Source: JAHRVQ01 sp963976815
Lineage (GTDB): Bacteria; Pseudomonadota; Gammaproteobacteria; Pseudomonadales; Azotimanducaceae
DNA length: 64,000 bases
Assembly: GCA_963976815.1 (NCBI GenBank)
Contig: CAXBLU010000001.1
Coordinates: forward strand, 124,001 to 188,000
Reading direction: 5' to 3'
Part shown: positions 34,761 to 43,451 of the stretch, one piece after another
Numbering within the stretch: position 1 is the first letter of the stretch
How the letters are laid out: every line of letters starts with the position of its first letter
Notes under the pieces: model-generated
Told to the model about the DNA's origin: nothing
The model's database searches: none
The model's input: the letters and a program-made list of their open reading frames with translations, nothing else
Position numbers and translations under genes: made by a program

Positions 34761-35887
34761 TGTTTGGCATCCTGCTGTTGAAGTTCAGTGAGTACATTTT
34801 GTATTGCCTCGTCTTGTTCCCCGCTTAGCTCTCTTCCGGTGATCTGGACAAAGAAGTCCCGGAACATTTCCAACTCGCCGCGTTTCAGCATGCCGCTGTC
34901 TGCTTTTTGGGTTCCGGTTTCTAACATGCCGGGCTTTTCGAGATGCAGCACATTGGGATACACCGCTCGCAATTTACCCATAGGGTCAAGAATCGCATGG
35001 CGATCCGTTAGCTGAACCAAAAGGTAATCTTCTTTGCCGGGGTCCACCTTGCCCTTGTCGATGATATCTTGCAGCTCACCGTTCAGGGTGCGCATATCCC
35101 GCAGTGGCAATAGCGGTAACTGTTTAGTGGCTGTTAATCCGTTGCTATCAAGTTCAACCAGGGTGATGGCCTTCTTCTGATTTTGCTCGGAAAAACTGTA
35201 TTTCAAGATCGAGCCGGAATACCGAATAAATTCTTTGCCCCTGTGCTGAGGGCTATGTAGATGTCCGAGGGCAACGTAATCAAAATCAACACAGGGTTCA
35301 TAACTCACCCGATCAGCGCCACCAATTGACAGGGGCCGTTCGGAATCTGATTCCGCTGCACCATCAAGAAAGCAATGGCTGATTAACACACTAGGCTGCC
35401 CTTCCACTCGGGCGGCTTTAATCTTATCAACCAATAAGGTATGCGCGTCGTTGTAATTAGAGACTTCAACACTAAATAGATTACGTACGGTCTCCGGGTC
35501 GTTGTAGGGGATGCCGTAGAAGGCAACACCATTGATTAACACCGGTTGTTCAATCCGGCGGAGGTCTCCCAGAATATGTAATCCAGCTGCCTGTAGTTGC
35601 CGAGCACCAAATCGCAATCTTTCAGCACCGTCATGATTACCCGGAATCATGATCACCGGTACCTTCATATCCGAGCAGATTCGGCTAATAAACTCATCCA
35701 GCATTTCAATGGCGGTCGCGGGCGGCACCGATCGATCATAGATATCGCCGGCAATCACCAGGGCATCTACGGCCTCCTGCTCGATATAGCCCACAATCTG
35801 CTCAAGCACATGGCGCTGGTCCTCGAGCAGCGAGACATTGTGTAGTTGCCGACCGATGTGCCAGTCAGAGGTGTGGATGAATTTCAT
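34757..35887 (-). CDS. sbcD: Exonuclease subunit SbcD
   Basis: 376 aa from the ATG at 35887 (MKFIHTSDWHIGRQ). The frame runs 16 codons further upstream, but the family start is here. Metallophosphoesterase motifs are visible: DWHIGR, AGDIYDRS, PGNHDGAERL, SHCFLDG and GHLHSPQH. It is the Mre11-like nuclease partner of SbcC. It is the first gene of the sbcDC pair. Confidence 0.96.
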   Translation of the reverse strand: MKFIHTSDWHIGRQLHNVSLLEDQRHVLEQIVGYIEQEAVDALVIAGDIYDRSVPPATAIEMLDEFISRICSDMKVPVIMIPGNHDGAERLRFGARQLQAAGLHILGDLRRIEQPVLINGVAFYGIPYNDPETVRNLFSVEVSNYNDAHTLLVDKIKAARVEGQPSVLISHCFLDGAAESDSERPLSIGGADRVSYEPCVDFDYVALGHLHSPQHRGKEFIRYSGSILKYSFSEQNQKKAITLVELDSNGLTATKQLPLLPLRDMRTLNGELQDIIDKGKVDPGKEDYLLVQLTDRHAILDPMGKLRAVYPNVLHLEKPGMLETGTQKADSGMLKRGELEMFRDFFVQITGRELSGEQDEAIQNVLTELQQQDAKQ

Positions 35888-36029
35888 GCGGACATAACCA
35901 GGGATTTTGAAAAGAGCAGCATTGAAGAGGTTCACTGGAGCTTGATTCTTAGCTTACCAATAACCGCTTTTTACGGATAGCAGCATGAAGAACTACAAGG
36001 CGACAAAAAGGTAGACGAAGAGCGGCTTA

Positions 36030-36123
36030 TGGCGGTAGGGGTAAGAATCGAACTTACCAGCCACTTTAACAGCAGCTCAATGGCTTTGAAGGCCACGCGA
36101 AACACCAGTCCCGATGCCCTACC
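36030..36123 (-). tRNA. selC: tRNA-Sec (anticodon UCA)
   Basis: The minus strand folds into a class II tRNA of 94 nt with encoded CCA. The acceptor stem is GGTAGGG with CCCTACC and discriminator G. The anticodon loop is CTTCAAA, giving anticodon TCA, which reads UGA, on a stem GTGGC/GCCAT. The variable arm has a seven-pair stem AGCTGCT/AGTGGCT (two G-T pairs). The T arm is GTAAG-TTCGATT-CTTAC. The 5' half up to the anticodon loop has the same length as in E. coli selC. Only seven acceptor pairs form, where bacterial tRNA-Sec usually has eight. The gene lies between sbcD and the RND operon. Confidence 0.9.
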
Positions 36124-36197
36124 TCGGCCAGTCTATCGAACCCGTGCTCCGGATGAAACCAGAGCACGCGAATGATCAGAAAAAGGGCTTCGAATCG

Positions 36198-39100
36198 TTA
36201 CTCTGGCTTTGGGCCGCGGCGGAAGCTGAAGATCTTCTGTACGGCAACATAGAACATTGGCACAAAGAAGATGGCGAGATAGGTTGCGGTGAACATACCG
36301 CCGAGGACGCCGTAGCCAATGGCATTCTGGGCGGCGGAGCCTGCGCCATTGGCGAGGGCCATGGGCGTGACGCCGAGCATAAAGGCCATGGAGGTCATGA
36401 TAATCGGCCGAAAGCGAAGCTGGATGGCATTTAATGAAGCTTCCATCACGGTTTGGCCCTGTTCGTGCAATGTCTTGCTGAACTCAACAATCAAGATTGC
36501 GTTCTTCGCCGAGAGTCCAATGGTGGTTAACAGTGCCACCTGGAAATACACATCGTTACTCAGGTCCCCCGCCAGGGTCGTGATGATGGTGCCCAGAATA
36601 CCCAGGGGCACAATCAGTACCACCGCCAACGGCACGCTCCAACTTTCATATAGGGCCGCAAGACTTAAAAATACCGCAAGGATTGATAGCCCATAAAGCA
36701 GCGGCGCAAGGTTACCACTGCTGCGTTCTTCATAGGAGAGTCCGGACCATTCCACGCGGAAGCCACCCTCTAAGCCAGCCACAATCTTTTCGATTTCTTC
36801 CATGGCTACGCCGGAGCTAATACCCTGTGCTGGCGCACCTTGAATATTTACAGCGGCATTACCATTAAAACGATCGAGTCTCGGAGAACCGTAGGACCAG
36901 CTACCGGTGGAGAATTCACTAAAGGGCACCATCTTGTCGTCCTTGTTACGCACATACCATTTACCAACATCCTCCGGCAGCATGCGGTATGGCGCGTCCC
37001 CTTGAACATAAACACGCTTCACCCGGCCAGCATCAATAAAGTCGCTGACGTAGGCTGAACCCCAGGCAGTTTGTAAGGTCTGGTTAATATCGCTAATGGA
37101 TAAGCCCAATGCGCTGGCCTTTTCCGGGTCTACATCCAGTTTGTACTGGGGTTGATCCTCGAAGCCATTATGGCGGACGGCAATTAGCTGCGGGTTTGCA
37201 TTGGCCCGTTCTAACAATTGGTCCCGGGCGAGCATCAAACCGTCGTGACCAATGCCATTGGCATCAATCAGTTGGAAATCAAAACCCGAGGAATTACCCA
37301 GTTCACGAATCGGCGGCGGATAAAATGCAAACACCGATGCATCCCGTAGCTCGCTTAAGGGTCCTCTGGCCCGCTCGGCAATCGCAAAAACACTTTGATC
37401 CTTACCCTTACGTTCAGACCAGTCAGACAATGAAATAAAACCAAGCCCCGCGTTCTGGGCAATACCGGTAAAGCTAAAACCACTGATGGTCAGCATGTGT
37501 TCAACGGTATCCGGCTCTTCATCGAGGAAATAATCCTCGACCTGCTTAGCGGTTTGGCGGGTACGTTCCGCCGTGGCACCGGGGGGTGTTGTGATACTTA
37601 AATATAAAATGCCCTGATCCTCCGTCGGCAGAAAGGACGTCGGCAGGCGTGAGAAGGTCACCATCACCACCACCAACAACATGCCGTAGATCACCAGGGA
37701 GCGGAATATTCGTCTGGAGAGGATGCCGGAAATAAACCGGTACTTATCCCTGAGCTGGTCGAAGTAACGATTAAAGAAGGCAAAAAAACCATGCTCCGGC
37801 TCTTTCACATCCTCGGATCGAAGCAGCGTTGCACATAGGGTTGGCGACAGCACCAGGGCGACAAAAATCGACAGGCTGATCGCTGACACCATGGTGATGG
37901 AGAATTGTTGGTAGATCACACCGGCGGAGCCAGGAAAGAACGCCATGGGAATAAACACCGCTGACAACACCACGGCAATGCCAATTAATGCAGTAGAAAT
38001 CTGGCCCATGGATTTTTCAGTGGCGGCCCGGGGTGATAGGCCCTCTTCGCTCATCAGGCGTTCGACGTTTTCCACCACCACAATTGCATCGTCCACCAGC
38101 AAACCAATCGCCAGCACAATAGCAAACATGGTTAAGGTATTGATCGAGTAACCAAATATCGACAGGGAAGCGAAGGTGCCTAACAATACAATTGGTACCG
38201 CAATCGCGGGGATAAGGGTAGCTCGGATGTTCTGTAAAAACAGATACATCACCATAAATACCAGGATAAACGCCTCGATTAGGGTCTTCACCACCTCTTC
38301 AATGGAGAGACGGATGTAGGGTGAAGAATCATTCGGATAGGCGATGCGGATCTGGGGCGGTAGTGTCTTTTTTAATTCTGCGAGGCGCGACTTAACCGCC
38401 TCGGCAGTTGCCAATGCATTAGCACCGGTCGCAAGGCTAATCCCCAGGGCGGCGGATGGTGTTCGCCGATAGCGGACAATGCGGTCATAGGCCTGGGAGC
38501 CAATTTCAACCCGTGCGACATCCCCTAGCCGAACCTGGGAGCCGTCAGAGTTCACCCGCAAAATAATACTTTCGAATTCCTCAACCGAATGCATCCGAGA
38601 TTGGGCTGTAATCGTGGCATTTAGCTGCTGCCCCGCGACCGCGGGCATGCCGCCCAGTTGCCCCGCAGAGACATTGGCGTTTTGGATTCTTACAGCCTGG
38701 GTGACATCAAGTGCTGTTAAGTTGTAACTAAACAGTGCCGCAGGGTCTAGCCAGATACGCATGGCATGGGGATCGCCAAACAGTCGAACATTACCAACAC
38801 CGTTGATGCGGGCAATTTGATCCTGAACCTGAGAAGACAGCATGTCTCCGAGTTCCTGTTGGGTCAGACTACCGTCAGTAGAAGAAAAGCCAGCAACCAA
38901 CAAAAAGTTGTTATTCGACTTGGTGACTCTGACCCCAAAGGATTGTACTTCTTGAGGCAATTGAGAAATTGCCGATTGCACTTTGTTCTGGGTTTGCACC
39001 TGGGCGGTATCGCCGTCGGCTTCCGGTTCGAAGGTCAGGATAATCGTCGCTGACGAGTCCGCGCTGTTGGAGACAAAATAGCGAAGGTTGTCGATGCCGG

Positions 39101-39308
39101 TAAGTTGTTGCTCGATCACCTGGGTGACACTTTTTTCAACGGTATCCGCGGAGGCACCGGGATAGCTGGCATTGATCATGACGGTGGGTGGCGCAACCCC
39201 GGGATAAAGTTCTATGGGCAACTTTACAATGGAGATCATGCCGCCAATCATAATGATAATGGCAATGACCCAGGCAAATACCGGGCGATTAAGAAAAAAC
39301 ATAGCCAT
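36198..39308 (-). CDS. RND multidrug efflux permease, AcrB-like
   Basis: 1036 aa, about 12 membrane helices and two large periplasmic loops. It starts MAMFFLNRPVFAWVIAIIIM. The proton-relay Asp pair is present in GLLVDDAIVVVENVER. The HAE1-type drug exporter repeat motifs (PGSAGVIYQQF, GLSAKNAILIVEF) are visible. It works as a trimer with the fusion protein encoded just upstream and an outer-membrane channel that is not in this window. The stop of the fusion gene is 2 nt before its start. Confidence 0.94.
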   Translation of the reverse strand: MAMFFLNRPVFAWVIAIIIMIGGMISIVKLPIELYPGVAPPTVMINASYPGASADTVEKSVTQVIEQQLTGIDNLRYFVSNSADSSATIILTFEPEADGDTAQVQTQNKVQSAISQLPQEVQSFGVRVTKSNNNFLLVAGFSSTDGSLTQQELGDMLSSQVQDQIARINGVGNVRLFGDPHAMRIWLDPAALFSYNLTALDVTQAVRIQNANVSAGQLGGMPAVAGQQLNATITAQSRMHSVEEFESIILRVNSDGSQVRLGDVARVEIGSQAYDRIVRYRRTPSAALGISLATGANALATAEAVKSRLAELKKTLPPQIRIAYPNDSSPYIRLSIEEVVKTLIEAFILVFMVMYLFLQNIRATLIPAIAVPIVLLGTFASLSIFGYSINTLTMFAIVLAIGLLVDDAIVVVENVERLMSEEGLSPRAATEKSMGQISTALIGIAVVLSAVFIPMAFFPGSAGVIYQQFSITMVSAISLSIFVALVLSPTLCATLLRSEDVKEPEHGFFAFFNRYFDQLRDKYRFISGILSRRIFRSLVIYGMLLVVVMVTFSRLPTSFLPTEDQGILYLSITTPPGATAERTRQTAKQVEDYFLDEEPDTVEHMLTISGFSFTGIAQNAGLGFISLSDWSERKGKDQSVFAIAERARGPLSELRDASVFAFYPPPIRELGNSSGFDFQLIDANGIGHDGLMLARDQLLERANANPQLIAVRHNGFEDQPQYKLDVDPEKASALGLSISDINQTLQTAWGSAYVSDFIDAGRVKRVYVQGDAPYRMLPEDVGKWYVRNKDDKMVPFSEFSTGSWSYGSPRLDRFNGNAAVNIQGAPAQGISSGVAMEEIEKIVAGLEGGFRVEWSGLSYEERSSGNLAPLLYGLSILAVFLSLAALYESWSVPLAVVLIVPLGILGTIITTLAGDLSNDVYFQVALLTTIGLSAKNAILIVEFSKTLHEQGQTVMEASLNAIQLRFRPIIMTSMAFMLGVTPMALANGAGSAAQNAIGYGVLGGMFTATYLAIFFVPMFYVAVQKIFSFRRGPKPE

Positions 39309-39310
39309 GG

Positions 39311-40429
39311 TTATTGTGTCCCGGCGTAGGGCGCCACGGGAGCGTTATCGGCAACGCGGTGCATGCCTTCGATCACGATGCTATCGCCATCCTGTAAACC
39401 ATCGGTCACGAACCACTGGTTTTGAATAGCTCGTTCAGTCGTCACATAAACCTGATGAACCAGATTTTGATCATCCACGCGCCAGACAAAAGGTTTGCCA
39501 TCGTGATCCCGAACAACGGCGTTCTGGGGGACCAATATGCCCCGCTCGGTACCCAGATCTAACAGGGCGTTAACGAACATACCCGGTAGTAGCCGCTTAT
39601 CAGGATTGGGAAACAAAGCGCGAAGTTGTACCGCACCGGTGGATTCATCCACCAACACATCTGAAAACTGTAGTTGTCCCTCGCCAACGTAACCGCCAAT
39701 CGCGGAACGATCTGACAATGTCACTGTGATGGGTGCGCCGTCACCGGTTGGGAGTTGTTCCGTACTGGGCCTTTGAATGTCGACATAAATAGGGTCTAAC
39801 TGCGTAATGGTGACCAATGATGTCTGCTGATTGGCCGTCACCAATGCTCCTTCCGTAACCAGCGACTTACCGATGTAACCACTAATCGGCGCATAAACCC
39901 GGGTGTAATTAAGGTCAAGTTTTGCGGCGGCGGTTGCGGCTTCTGCAACAGCAACACCCGCCGAGGTTCTTGCTAGTGCAACCTCGGCATCATCAAATCC
40001 CTGTTGGCTGATGGCGTTTGTGCCGAGCAATGTTTGATATCGCTTTAAGGTGCGCTCGGCGGATAATTTTGCCGCCCTGGCTTCAGCCAATGTCGCCTCA
40101 GCACGCTGCAGTGCCACTTCATATTGTGCGTCATCGAGTTGATACAGTTGCGTGCCCGCCTCTACCCGAGATCCCTCCTTAAACAGACGCTGCAGGATAA
40201 TACCCGTGACCTGGGGTCGCACCTGGGCAATTCGATAGGCGGAAGTTCGCCCCGGGAGTTCACGACTCTGGGCGACATCCTGTTCAGATACCGTAATTAC
40301 ACTCACTGCGGACGGCGGCCTGGCGCCCTTGCCTACCGCGGTATTTTCAGCATCAGCGGAGAAATAAAAGAAAGTTGCTACGATTAAGGTCGCGGCGATG
40401 ACAGGGATAACAAAACGAACCTGGGTCAC
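39311..40429 (-). CDS. RND periplasmic adaptor (AcrA-like membrane fusion protein)
   Basis: 372 aa. An N-terminal hydrophobic anchor without a lipobox Cys is followed by the lipoyl half (VRPQVTGIILQRLFKEGSRV), a coiled-coil hairpin (residues ~95-155), the second lipoyl half (YAPISGYIG) and the beta-barrel. It bridges the permease and an outer-membrane channel. Its start appears to be GTG at 40429. It is divergent from the AcrR-like repressor; the operator lies between. Confidence 0.93.
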   Translation of the reverse strand: MTQVRFVIPVIAATLIVATFFYFSADAENTAVGKGARPPSAVSVITVSEQDVAQSRELPGRTSAYRIAQVRPQVTGIILQRLFKEGSRVEAGTQLYQLDDAQYEVALQRAEATLAEARAAKLSAERTLKRYQTLLGTNAISQQGFDDAEVALARTSAGVAVAEAATAAAKLDLNYTRVYAPISGYIGKSLVTEGALVTANQQTSLVTITQLDPIYVDIQRPSTEQLPTGDGAPITVTLSDRSAIGGYVGEGQLQFSDVLVDESTGAVQLRALFPNPDKRLLPGMFVNALLDLGTERGILVPQNAVVRDHDGKPFVWRVDDQNLVHQVYVTTERAIQNQWFVTDGLQDGDSIVIEGMHRVADNAPVAPYAGTQ

Positions 40430-40509
40430 TGTGGAAGAATTACCTACGTAGATTTAGACAGCCAATAGTCATTGGCGAGTTTTATTGATAAGAATGATCG
40501 AAAGTTTAT

Positions 40510-40529
40510 TACATACATCCTTGTATGTA
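40510..40529. promoter_or_regulatory. AcrR-type operator within the repressor promoter
   Basis: TACATACA-TCCT-TGTATGTA is a perfect 8-bp inverted repeat and resembles the E. coli AcrR/acrA operator. It sits between a -35 TTACAT (40509-40514) and a -10 TATAAT (40532-40537) with a 17-bp spacer, reading rightwards. Transcription would start near 40544, so the repressor mRNA would be almost leaderless. This arrangement implies autorepression and control of the divergent efflux operon. Confidence 0.85.
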
Positions 40530-40545
40530 TATATAATCCTTGCCC

Positions 40546-41181
40546 ATGGCCAGAAAAACAAAAGCAGAAGCCGCAGAAACCCGCCAGCAGATTATATTGG
40601 CGGCAATCGACGCGTTTTATGAAAACGGCGTATCCAAAACCAGCCTGGATGAGATCGCACGCCGGGCGTCCGTCACCCGGGGTGCGGTGTATTGGCATTT
40701 CAGTAACAAGCTCTGCATCTTTGAGGCGCTATACGATGAGCTGCATGAATCGCTTACCGATAGCATCCTGGCGGACCTCGCTGAGTTAGATAACCTGAAC
40801 AACCTCAGCGCCGATCCCCTGGGTCAGCTAAAGCAGCGATGTACTGCGCTGTTAATCGACGTCCAGGAAAACCCGCGGAAACATGCCCTGCTGACACTAT
40901 TCTTTTTGAAGTGTGATTATTCGGGTGAGATGGAGGTATTTCTCGAAAAACAGCGCCAGGCCAAGATGAAAAACATTGAGCTGTTTACCGAGTACTTTGA
41001 TCGGGCAATCAGACAGGGACAATTGGCGGACAACACCAATGCAAGAACATTAAGTGTTGCCCTCTCCTGTTATCTGACCGGTATTGTTTATGAGGTCCTT
41101 AGGACCAAGGAATTATTTGATCTGCGCACCAGTGCAGGTGACCTGATGCGACAGTTCTTTTCCGGCGTAGAAAGCCGTTAG
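40546..41181 (+). CDS. TetR-family efflux repressor, AcrR-like
   Basis: 211 aa from ATG at 40546 (MARKTKAEAAETRQQ), the start shared with AcrR; an earlier TTG exists at 40540. The DNA-binding domain has TSLDEIARRASVTRGAVYWHFSNK. The C-terminal ligand-binding domain has the normal length. It should repress the divergent RND genes and its own gene. It has no ribosome site because the promoter abuts the start codon. Its last 4 nt overlap the convergent acyl-CoA synthetase gene. Confidence 0.93.
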   Translation: MARKTKAEAAETRQQIILAAIDAFYENGVSKTSLDEIARRASVTRGAVYWHFSNKLCIFEALYDELHESLTDSILADLAELDNLNNLSADPLGQLKQRCTALLIDVQENPRKHALLTLFFLKCDYSGEMEVFLEKQRQAKMKNIELFTEYFDRAIRQGQLADNTNARTLSVALSCYLTGIVYEVLRTKELFDLRTSAGDLMRQFFSGVESR

Positions 41182-42791
41182 GCGGTTGTTGCCAGTTGCT
41201 CTTCCGCAAACTCTTTGATGAGTTTGTAATTCGCTTTGCCATTTGGTGCGCGCTCTAAAGATTCTCGAACAAAAATGCGCTTCGGAATCTTATAGGCCGC
41301 AAGATGCTGCCTTGAGAAATCTTTTAATTCAATTTCCTCCAGACTGTAGCCCGGATTCAATTCGACCACTGCTGTAATCGATTGGCCCCACTTTTCATCG
41401 GCAACGCCAACCACCAGACAGTCCGCAACACTTTCATGGAATTTCAACGCTTCTTCGACTTCTTCCGGGAAGACTTTTTCCCCGGCAGTATTGATGCAGT
41501 TTGAACCACGGCCCAATAGGGTCAGGCTGCCATCTAGTTCAACTTTGACAAAGTCACCTGGGATTGAATAACGAACGCCGTTGATCACCTTAAAGGTCTT
41601 GTCAGTCTTCTCCTGGTCTTTGTAGTAGCCATCGGGCAAGAAGCCGGACACTGCGACCATGCCGCTCTCATCTGAGCCCGGCAAGACTTCCTTGCCTTCT
41701 TCGGTGAACACTTTGCAATTTGGCCCAATGGTAAATTTAGCCACTTCAATAGATTCGTCTTTGGTCATGACTGAAGAACCAAGTCCAATTGCTTCCGATG
41801 ACGAAAATCCATCAGCAAGCAGTAGGTTTTCATTGTGGCGCAGTAGTCCCGCCTTCACTTCACGGGTCCACATCACACCACTAGACGTAATCGCCGCCAC
41901 CGAGGAAATATCATATTTACCGGGGTTAGCATCAAGAAATTCCACTAATGGTCTGGCGAATGCATCGCCAACAATCGAAATGGTTGAGACCTTATGTTTG
42001 TCGATCAGGCTCAGGGCCAGTTCGGCTTCAAAACTTTTTGAGGTCAGTGTTATCACCGTACCGCCACCGGCAATCGCACCAACGCCGGACAACAAACCTG
42101 TGCCGTGCATTAATGGTGGTAGTGGCAGACTAACAGCCGGAGCTGGATTGGCTGCGACTCGAGCGACATGTTCCTCAAGGTTTTCACAGGGCGGGATACC
42201 AAAGCGGGCATTGCCACCTGCGCCGAGTACATTCCACAGTGCATCCAGACTCCACATAACGCCTTTAGGCATACCCGTGGTACCACCGGTATAGATAAAC
42301 AGTTGGTCCGTTGATTCTCGTTTAATGCCTAAGGGGCTAGCGTCACCCTCGGTTGCATAATCCTCGTAGGCAATTGCGCCATCCATGATGGGGTAACCAT
42401 CATCAATCTGAACCCATTGCTTCACGCCAGGCAATTGAGCTCGAATTTTTTCAACCTGGCCGGTGAACTCACCGGAGAAAATACAAACCGTGGCGTCGGC
42501 GTTATCCAGTAAATACAGCAGCTCATTTTCAATATAGCGATAGTTAACATTGACGTGAGTTAAGCGAGCTTTAAAGGCAGCAACAAGACCTTCAACATAT
42601 TCTGGTCGGTTGCGGGTATAGAAGGCGATCTTATCGCCGTGTTTTGCACCATTGGCCAAGAGATTGCGCGCCAATCGATTAGATCGATCGGTCATTTCTG
42701 ACCAGGTAATAATCTTGTCACCATGAATCAATGCAGGTCGATCCTGCGGAACAACCGTTGCTACTGCGTCTAAAATATCGCCGTAGTTCAT
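41178..42791 (-). CDS. Acyl-CoA synthetase / fatty-acid-CoA ligase
   Basis: 537 aa of the ANL (AMP-forming) superfamily. The AMP-binding loop is IYTGGTTGMPKGVMW (residues ~165-180). Later motifs include SIPGDFV, GRGSNCINTAGEKVFPEEVEEAL and the catalytic Lys near the C-terminus (PNGKANYK). It activates a carboxylic acid with ATP and CoA. The substrate cannot be read from sequence; relatives act on long-chain fatty, steroid or aromatic acids. It is the only gene of its transcript visible here. Confidence 0.9.
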   Translation of the reverse strand: MNYGDILDAVATVVPQDRPALIHGDKIITWSEMTDRSNRLARNLLANGAKHGDKIAFYTRNRPEYVEGLVAAFKARLTHVNVNYRYIENELLYLLDNADATVCIFSGEFTGQVEKIRAQLPGVKQWVQIDDGYPIMDGAIAYEDYATEGDASPLGIKRESTDQLFIYTGGTTGMPKGVMWSLDALWNVLGAGGNARFGIPPCENLEEHVARVAANPAPAVSLPLPPLMHGTGLLSGVGAIAGGGTVITLTSKSFEAELALSLIDKHKVSTISIVGDAFARPLVEFLDANPGKYDISSVAAITSSGVMWTREVKAGLLRHNENLLLADGFSSSEAIGLGSSVMTKDESIEVAKFTIGPNCKVFTEEGKEVLPGSDESGMVAVSGFLPDGYYKDQEKTDKTFKVINGVRYSIPGDFVKVELDGSLTLLGRGSNCINTAGEKVFPEEVEEALKFHESVADCLVVGVADEKWGQSITAVVELNPGYSLEEIELKDFSRQHLAAYKIPKRIFVRESLERAPNGKANYKLIKEFAEEQLATTA

Positions 42792-42835
42792 CTACTAAAC
42801 TCCCCCATTAAACATGGAAGGATAGTACCAACGAA

Positions 42836-43240
42836 TTATGGTTCTCGCACCAGAAGTTCGAGATGGTCGAAACTGCTGTCTTTGATGCCAAGCCACTCGG
42901 TGGCCTCGGGCATAGTTCTAAATACTCCGACTTGCACAATATCCTGCCACACGGTTTCTATCACCCTGGCAAAGCCATAGATTAGGTCTGCGCCTGCAAC
43001 ATAGGCAATCTTCACGTTCTGAACAGGCTTTAAACCCTGCTTCTCCTGCAGTCCCCTTGAGGTAAAATCCGGCACGGAAATCGAAACGCTGACTAACTCA
43101 CGCAAATCCATTAAAACAACTGCCTGATTGGTATAATGTTTGCCGGACACAGCGGTCCAGCGGTGCACCGATTCCGCGGAAACATCACCGTAGACTTTCA
43201 TGTAGATCATCTCGGCGGAGCTGAACAATTCGAGCTGCAC
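42836..43240 (-). CDS. STAS/SpoIIAA-like single-domain protein
   Basis: 134 aa. It has alternating beta strands and helices (IYMKVYGDVSAES, VVLMDLRELV, VKIAYVAGAD, VFRTMPEATEWLGI), the SpoIIAA-like/STAS-like pattern seen in small proteins that bind lipids or partners. GTG at 43240 is the start; AGGAG is 12 nt upstream. The same motif plan (VF...A..WLG at the end) recurs twice in the protein at 61692-62426. It sits 44 nt upstream of the acyl-CoA synthetase gene on the same strand. The 211-nt gap on its other side holds a 12-bp direct duplication (CGCCAGTCATTC) near 43434-43457, at the end of the SelD-fusion gene. Confidence 0.65.
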   Translation of the reverse strand: MQLELFSSAEMIYMKVYGDVSAESVHRWTAVSGKHYTNQAVVLMDLRELVSVSISVPDFTSRGLQEKQGLKPVQNVKIAYVAGADLIYGFARVIETVWQDIVQVGVFRTMPEATEWLGIKDSSFDHLELLVREP

Positions 43241-43451
43241 TGACTCAATACTCTCCTGGTTGGCGTTTTGTCACCTTGGCCCTACGAGTACCGGACCAGC
43301 TTGTCGATGACCCAGAATAGGTCGGACCCAACCGGTTCGATAGCAATATCATCCCATAGACCAATTTAGTCCTATAGTCCTCTCCGATGTACCTTATTTA
43401 GAGTTTCCCTCGGGAACTAATCGCGTTTAAATCCGCCAGTCATTCCGCCAG

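Noticed and set aside
31662..36029. tRNA-Sec gene as the island attachment site.
   Set aside because: The tRNA is outside the island by more than 4 kb with sbcDC between, and no repeat of its 3' end was seen at either border.
36030..36123. tRNA-Ser instead of tRNA-Sec.
   Set aside because: The anticodon is TCA (reads UGA), not a Ser anticodon (TGA, GGA, CGA, GCT); the loop CTTCAAA matches selC.
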